NCBI GenBank assembly: GCA_028279085.1 | Contig: JANQSX010000243.1 | Coordinates: 1 to 8,240, forward strand | Length of the DNA: 8,240 bases | Direction of reading: 5' to 3' | Source: Bdellovibrionales bacterium | GTDB lineage: Bacteria; Bdellovibrionota; Bdellovibrionia; Bdellovibrionales; UBA1609 | Part shown: in pieces, positions 5,593 to 8,240 of the stretch | How positions within the stretch are numbered: position 1 is the stretch's first letter | How the letters are laid out: each line of letters starts with the position of its first letter | Program-made: the position numbers and the translations under genes | The notes under the pieces: model-generated | Databases searched by the model: none | Told to the model about the DNA's origin: nothing | The model's input: the letters and a program-made list of their open reading frames with translations, nothing else

Positions 5593-6192
5593 ATGAATAT
5601 AAAGAACAATAAAGGATTTTCCTTATTAGAGGTTATGGTTACAGTAGGGATTATTGGGATTCTAGTATCAGTTGCTGTGCCAGCTTATAATGATTATAGA
5701 GATACGGCCGCAAAAAGTTCTCTAAGTGCGAGTTTATCGTCTATTGAGAAAGCTTATAATGCTTGTATGTTAGTTGGTAGTGGTACTTGTAACACAAAGG
5801 ACGCTATCGGTCTTGGGGGTTGTGGTGCTTGTTCAGATCCTCGTACTCCGACCAGCGCTAATAGTGTATCAGAAGATCCAGAGTTTTGTATGGAAGTGAC
5901 TCAACAATTTGGTTCTAGTCAGTATAAAGGATGTGTTTCTATAGATGTTCAGTCAGGTAATGGTGCTAAAACCATAGGTCTTTATCAACAATCTGGTACG
6001 ACGTTAACGCATGTGCCGAATGATAGTAAATTTTGTTATTGTAAACCTACCTCCGGCGATGCCGTATTACAACCAGGGGGTGTAGTTTCCTGTTCGAATG
6101 CATCGGCTTGCACTGGTTGTCAGACTACAGAAACTGCCGAATGTAATTCTGCTCAAGGAAAGTGTGAGCCAGCGTCCGCTAAGTGTGTGTAA
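5593..6192 (+). CDS. Type IV prepilin-like protein with cysteine-rich C-terminal domain
   Basis: This 199-residue protein begins with a class III signal: a short basic leader MNIKNNKG, cleavage expected after Gly8 by prepilin peptidase, then FSLLEVMV with the conserved Glu at mature position 5. A hydrophobic helix follows to about residue 30, ending in PAYNDYRDTAAKSS, as in major and minor pilins and pseudopilins. The periplasmic part is unusual in having 14 cysteines (58, 66, 77, 80, 99, 114, 148, 150, 167, 173, 176, 184, 191, 198), about one in ten residues, and a Gly/Ser/Thr-rich composition. An even number suggests up to seven disulfides; a metal site is possible. Ordinary type IVa pilins usually carry one C-terminal pair. 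No other pilus gene is nearby. The prepilin call is firm; whether it is a fibre subunit, minor pilin or adhesin-tip protein cannot be told. Confidence 0.92.
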   Translation: MNIKNNKGFSLLEVMVTVGIIGILVSVAVPAYNDYRDTAAKSSLSASLSSIEKAYNACMLVGSGTCNTKDAIGLGGCGACSDPRTPTSANSVSEDPEFCMEVTQQFGSSQYKGCVSIDVQSGNGAKTIGLYQQSGTTLTHVPNDSKFCYCKPTSGDAVLQPGGVVSCSNASACTGCQTTETAECNSAQGKCEPASAKCV

Positions 6193-6430
6193 TGTGAAAA
6201 AATATGTGGTTGTTTTAGTGTTTGATTCAGAGAGGGAAGCAGAAGGTGTGTTGATGATTTGATGAGAACAGTTGTAAGTTTATTCCTTTGGACATCCTTT
6301 GTATAAACTGCAACGATGTGTCCAGTATAAAATGTCAATGATATTTCAGGTTGCACAATATGTGAAAAAGTTGATGGTTATTTTATGTTTATAGAGGAAC
6401 AGGTGAAAGATCATCTGTTTTGTATTTATT
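6193..6430. other. Spacer after the pilin with an imperfect direct repeat
   Basis: The spacer holds two related segments, 6193-6223 and 6361-6390, both starting TGTGAAAAA and continuing TGGTTxTTTTA then TGTTT (25 of 31 aligned positions identical). Each could encode a similar start (VKKYVVVLVF and VKKLMVILCL), but the frames close after 22 and 10 codons with no Shine-Dalgarno. No terminator hairpin is obvious after the pilin. Confidence 0.45.
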
Positions 6431-6670
6431 ATGAAAACTTGTCTTTATTGTAAGAGGAAGTTTAAGCCGGTGGCGAATAGGAGTATCACTTGTGGTAGGG
6501 TTCGGTGTTTAAGAGCAAGAAAGCGAGACTACCATAGAGCTTATATGCAAAGAAAGAAACCAAGAGCGAAGAGACTTGCTTATTACATTGAATACAGTCA
6601 GCGTCCGGAAGTGAGAAAACACATTCAGGAATATCATAGAGAATATTATCTTTTGAAAAAAAGTGCTTAA
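6431..6670 (+). CDS. Small basic four-cysteine (zinc-ribbon-like) protein
   Basis: This 79-residue, strongly basic protein starts CLYCKRKFKP and has cysteines at 4, 7, 21 and 26 (C-x2-C-x13-C-x4-C), the spacing of a small treble-clef or zinc-ribbon knuckle. After it come two similar Arg/Tyr-rich blocks, YHRAYMQRKKPRAKR and EYSQRPEVRKH-x3-YHREY, probably helical and suited to nucleic acid binding. Similar short C-x2-C proteins occur in phages and mobile elements and as orphan chromosomal genes; a precise function is unknown. A stop lies in frame at 6404, and ATG 6431 is the only suitable start, though it lacks a Shine-Dalgarno. The conserved cysteine pattern and sensible composition argue that it is real. 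It sits just inside an inverted repeat copy at 6672. Confidence 0.65.
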   Translation: MKTCLYCKRKFKPVANRSITCGRVRCLRARKRDYHRAYMQRKKPRAKRLAYYIEYSQRPEVRKHIQEYHREYYLLKKSA

Positions 6671-6750
6671 GTGGATTCCGGCCTTCGCCGGAATGACGAG
6701 TCTTTGTCGGAATGACGAGTCTTTGTCGGAATGACGAGTCTTTGCCGGAA
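6671..6750 (-). repeat. Inverted hairpin repeat plus 19-nt tandem repeat
   Basis: ATTCCGGC (6675-6682) pairs with GCCGGAAT (6687-6694) around loop CTTC. On the minus strand this is the same GTCATTCCGG unit seen at 3497 and 5481. It runs into three tandem copies of CGGAATGACGAGTCTTTGT (6689-6707, 6708-6726, 6727-6745), the third ending in C, and a partial fourth. The bases 6672-6700 match the reverse complement of 5516-5544 at 28 of 29 positions. Confidence 0.88.
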
Positions 6751-6752
6751 TA

Positions 6753-6777
6753 AAGAAAGCCCTTAGAGGGCTTTCTT
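6753..6777. terminator. Hairpin between convergent genes, probable bidirectional terminator
   Basis: AAGAAAGCCC (6753-6762) and GGGCTTTCTT (6768-6777) form a perfect 10-bp stem around TTAGA. It lies between the four-cysteine gene on the plus strand and the ATPase gene on the minus strand. The T-rich 3' arm on either strand supports termination in both directions. Part of it (CCCTTAGAGGGCTTTC) is repeated directly after it. Confidence 0.6.
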
Positions 6778-6818
6778 ACCCTTAGAGGGCTTTCAGTTTA
6801 TAGGAGTAACATTGTTAA

Positions 6819-6845
6819 CTTGAAAGGTCGTTTAGACCTTTCAAG
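6819..6845. terminator. Second strong hairpin downstream of the ATPase gene
   Basis: CTTGAAAGGTC (6819-6829) and GACCTTTCAAG (6835-6845) form a perfect 11-bp stem around GTTTA. There is no T run on either side, so it may be an RNA-stabilising or repeat-derived hairpin. GGGCTTTCAGTTTA occurs twice around it (6787-6800 and 6845-6858), showing local duplication. Confidence 0.5.
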
Positions 6846-6894
6846 GGCTTTCAGTTTACAGGAATGACAAAGTAAAAAGATCAGAGAGTAGAAA

Positions 6895-8067
6895 TTAAGA
6901 TATTCCAAAAATCTTTTTTAAACCTTCCTTCCAGTGAAGGATAAAAATACCATCCTCTTTTCTTGCTGTTTTATCAAGAGAAAATAAAAAAGCCTTAGAC
7001 TTAGGAATATCTTTTTTAACAAGTTTTAAGTTTTTCAGATCATCTGATATTGGTTTACTTTTGGATTTTATCTCAATAAGTATTTTCTCCTGACCTTTTT
7101 GCAATATGAGATCTATTTCCAGACCGTCTTTTGAATGGAAATAAGACATTTTATAATTGGTTTCAAGGTATTCATTTAACCGATAAGCTTCTGCAATCAC
7201 AAAATGTTCAAAGCATTGACCAAAGGAATAAGTTGCAGGTTGAATTGTAACATCAATCAACCCGGCTAAAGCTCTGGCTACTCCTAAATCAAAAAGATAA
7301 AACTTAGAGGCTTTGTTTTGTTGTTTTCTAATAGACATTGAAAAAGCAGGTAAGTGAAAACCCAAAAGAGTATCTTCCAAAATCTCAAAATATCTTTGAC
7401 AGCTTTTATAATTAATTCCTGCTTCTCTAGCTATTTTAGAGTGATTGAGAATAGAACCGTTACATTGCCCTGCAACTTCTAAAAAATAGCGAAAAGGTTC
7501 TATATTTCTGATGATTTGTTCTGATACAATTTCTTCTTTTAAGTAAGTATGAATATAAGAATTGAGATAGCGAATTTTATCTTTTTTCAAACTCAAATTA
7601 AATATTTCAGGTAAACTTCCAAATTGTAAAATTTGCTCCAATTTAAATTTATCTTTCAATTCTAAAAAAGTAAGAGGAAAAAGCTTATATAAAAAAGCTC
7701 TTCCAGCTAAAAGATTAGCTGAACCATGTTTTAGTTTTCGGATGCTGGAGCCGGTTAAAGCAAATTTAATGTTCTTTTTTTGTATCAGATGATGGGCTAC
7801 ATCCAAGAGTTTAGGGACTTTTTGAATTTCATCAATGACAATAAATTTTGGTTTTTTCTTTAATGCCTCAATCTGTTCTACCAATTGAGAGGGCCTTAGA
7901 TTAAACTCTCTTTCCTTTTCCGGTTCTAAAAGATCAATCCAAAAAAGATCATTTTTATTGAAAGTCTTAGACCATTGTTTTTGTAAATAACTAGATTTAC
8001 CAGTAGCTCTGCCTCCAAACAGAAAAAAACTTTTAGTCTTTGAACATTTAATAAGCCTTGGTATCAT
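6895..8067 (-). CDS. ATP-binding protein, AAA_14 plus DUF4143 architecture
   Basis: This 390-residue protein has Walker A GGRATGKS (18-25), Walker B FIVIDE (75-80) and a sensor-like ALTGSS (103-108), the features of the AAA_14 domain. The C-terminal DUF4143 part contains the family's GQCFEHFVIAEAYR and a PD-(D/E)xK-like arrangement: Asp319 in GLEIDLIL, then Glu332-x-Lys334 in LIEIKSK. Length and domain order are standard for the family. Such ATPases are common, patchily distributed and functionally uncharacterised; nuclease activity, DNA binding or a defence role are all inference. ATG 8067 gives the usual N-terminus running quickly into FFLFGG. No Shine-Dalgarno precedes it, and the start codon abuts a large palindrome. 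The gene is isolated and intact, which fits a mobile or accessory gene. Confidence 0.9.
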   Translation of the reverse strand: MIPRLIKCSKTKSFFLFGGRATGKSSYLQKQWSKTFNKNDLFWIDLLEPEKEREFNLRPSQLVEQIEALKKKPKFIVIDEIQKVPKLLDVAHHLIQKKNIKFALTGSSIRKLKHGSANLLAGRAFLYKLFPLTFLELKDKFKLEQILQFGSLPEIFNLSLKKDKIRYLNSYIHTYLKEEIVSEQIIRNIEPFRYFLEVAGQCNGSILNHSKIAREAGINYKSCQRYFEILEDTLLGFHLPAFSMSIRKQQNKASKFYLFDLGVARALAGLIDVTIQPATYSFGQCFEHFVIAEAYRLNEYLETNYKMSYFHSKDGLEIDLILQKGQEKILIEIKSKSKPISDDLKNLKLVKKDIPKSKAFLFSLDKTARKEDGIFILHWKEGLKKIFGIS

Positions 8068-8097
8068 ATATCTAATTTATCGGATAAATTAGATATA
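8067..8097. promoter_or_regulatory. Perfect 15-bp-arm palindrome at the ATPase start codon
   Basis: Bases 8067-8081 and 8083-8097 are exact reverse complements around a single central base. The repeat ends on the first base of the ATPase ATG. On the minus strand a weak promoter could overlap it (TTGGAC about 38 nt and GATAAA about 14 nt before the ATG). The palindrome could be an operator for autoregulation, or in RNA a hairpin hiding the start codon. The structure is certain; the role is inferred. Confidence 0.7.
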
Positions 8098-8160
8098 AAG
8101 TCCAATCTTTTTTATATCATTTTTTAATGAGCAAGATAATAATATAAAATGTAAATAAAG

Positions 8161-8240
8161 AAAGAGTCTTATTGATTATGGTGGATTGTGAATAAAAATA
8201 GCGTTTATTACCAATAAACGCTATTCTCATTTTCATTATT
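8161..8240 (+). repeat. About 80-nt hairpin repeat, copy 2, reaching the window edge
   Basis: It is 85% identical to 4751-4830 in the same orientation. The stem AATAGCGTTTA (8197-8207) with TAAACGCTATT (8215-8225) is fully conserved; changes lie in the loop and flanks. It may continue past the window. On the minus strand the stem runs into a T run, so it could stop transcription entering from the right. Confidence 0.85.

Noticed and set aside
6194..6262. 22-codon ORF starting VKKYVVVLVF right after the pilin stop
   Set aside because: GTG start without a ribosome binding site, too short, no family; kept only as part of the direct-repeat finding.
6153..6356. 67-residue minus-strand ORF overlapping the pilin 3' end
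   Set aside because: No Shine-Dalgarno or recognisable domain; its start lies in an A+T-rich spacer and it runs into the real pilin gene.
6689..6750. CRISPR-like array
   Set aside because: The 19-nt units are directly adjacent with no unique spacers, so this is a simple tandem repeat.
4751..8240. Composite transposon or integrated element bounded by the 80-nt direct repeats
   Set aside because: No transposase, integrase, tRNA or target duplication is visible; a third decayed copy inside points to a dispersed repeat family.

Overview
This is an A+T-rich stretch of a bacterial chromosome, most likely Gram-negative. It encodes a TraB/GumN-family protein with an export signal, a type IV prepilin-like protein, and a Nfu-type scaffold carrying the N-terminal domain usual in proteobacteria and mitochondria. 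The RecG and Nfu sequences would fit a low-GC proteobacterium or a Bdellovibrio-like organism. I cannot fix the taxon from the sequence, and nothing depends on it.

Layout. Bases 1-2770 are housekeeping: the 3' part of an Nfu iron-sulfur scaffold gene and a complete recG, both on the + strand. Bases 2846-3442 hold a type II toxin-antitoxin operon on the - strand. Its promoter and a 12-bp operator-like palindrome are readable. The toxin is broken by a single in-frame TAG, and the antitoxin overlapping its 3' end is intact. Bases 3500-3660 are a cluster of 'GTCATTCCGG...CCGGAATCCAG' hairpin repeats. Bases 3781-4737 encode an exported TraB/GumN-like protein. Bases 4738-5229 are very A+T-rich and contain one full and one decayed copy of an about 80-nt hairpin repeat; the other good copy lies at the right edge of the window. 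Bases 5230-6670 hold three small genes on the + strand: an 81-residue single-span membrane protein, a cysteine-rich prepilin-like protein and a tiny four-cysteine basic protein. Bases 6671-6850 contain a repeat cluster in the opposite orientation, a 19-nt tandem repeat and two strong hairpins. Bases 6895-8067 encode an ATP-binding protein of the AAA_14/DUF4143 type on the - strand. A perfect palindrome with 15-bp arms abuts its start codon.

How it fits together. The left third is core genome. From 2846 onward the content looks accessory: a toxin-antitoxin remnant, a DUF4143 ATPase, a fast-evolving pilin and several repeat families. The pilin and four-cysteine genes lie between two inverted copies of the 29-nt hairpin repeat (28 of 29 positions identical). 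No transposase, integrase, tRNA, rRNA or CRISPR array is visible. The most notable observations are the one-codon death of the toxin with its operon architecture preserved, the palindrome on the ATPase start codon, the about 80-nt repeat family, and the repeat-bounded pilin segment.
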